A program made the position numbers and the translations under genes. From Francisellaceae bacterium (GTDB lineage: Bacteria; Pseudomonadota; Gammaproteobacteria; Berkiellales; Berkiellaceae), in NCBI GenBank assembly GCA_023266415.1, contig JAHFQG010000018.1:1-14434 (forward strand): a stretch of 14,434 nucleotides of DNA, given 5' to 3'. The first letter of the stretch is position 1. Every line of letters starts with the position of its first letter. The notes below the pieces were generated by a model. It was not told where the DNA came from. It saw only the letters and a program-made list of their open reading frames with translations, and did no database searches. Shown here piece by piece: positions 14,356-14,434 of the stretch.

Positions 14356-14434
14356 CGGGATGACGGGCTACGCTCGGGATGACGGGCTACGCTCGGGATG
14401 ACGGGCTACGCTCGGGATGACGGGCTACGCTCGG
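14356..14434. repeat. 19-bp tandem repeat running off the right edge
   Basis: The unit CGGGATGACGGGCTACGCT is repeated perfectly at 14356, 14375, 14394 and 14413, and a fifth unit begins at 14432 where the window ends. The repeat follows an imperfect inverted repeat ATCCC/GGGAT (14341-14361). It has no coding content and its perfect units suggest recent expansion or a variable copy number. Confidence 0.9.

Overview
The window looks like part of the chromosome of a host-associated gammaproteobacterium. MnmA, PurB, PpsA and PpsR are all close to their Escherichia coli counterparts in length and motif content. Between these housekeeping genes lie genes of the kind found in intracellular Legionellales/Coxiellaceae-type bacteria: a eukaryotic-like protein kinase, an ankyrin-repeat protein, an OTU-like cysteine protease candidate and a tandem family of membrane-anchored proteins of unknown function. 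The taxonomic placement is inferred from gene content and was not computed.

Layout. Positions 1-3407 hold three tandem copies of one gene (the first is cut by the left edge). The promoter/leader and N-terminal membrane module are nearly identical, while the C-terminal domain varies. At 3489-4586 is mnmA (tRNA 2-thiouridylase) and at 4877-6241 purB (adenylosuccinate lyase). In E. coli hflD sits between these two genes; here the gap holds a 79-bp-period palindromic repeat array. At 6336-7667 is a protein whose N-terminus shares the FGWN(V/I)G membrane motif of the tandem family and whose C-terminal half carries OTU-protease-like Cys and His motifs. At 7674-8078 is a second, larger array of the same palindromic repeats. 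At 8079-9371 (minus) is a divergent Ser/Thr kinase-like protein that appears to lack the usual beta-3 lysine. Divergent from it, at 9511-11058, is a degenerate ankyrin-repeat protein behind a near-consensus promoter. At 11055-13424 (minus) is ppsA (PEP synthase), and divergent from it at 13493-14314 is ppsR, its regulatory kinase/pyrophosphorylase. The window ends in a hairpin and a 19-bp tandem repeat that runs off the edge.

How the parts work together. PpsA and PpsR form a known enzyme-regulator pair that controls gluconeogenic PEP synthesis. MnmA modifies tRNA wobble uridines and PurB acts twice in purine synthesis. The other six genes have no bacterial housekeeping role that I can see. 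Their domain types (OTU, kinase, ankyrin, membrane hairpin plus variable domain) fit secreted proteins acting on a eukaryotic host, but nothing in the sequence proves secretion. The most novel element is the two-segment membrane module with the FGWN motif, used both by the tandem variable family and by the OTU-like protein. It could be a common targeting module for different effector domains.
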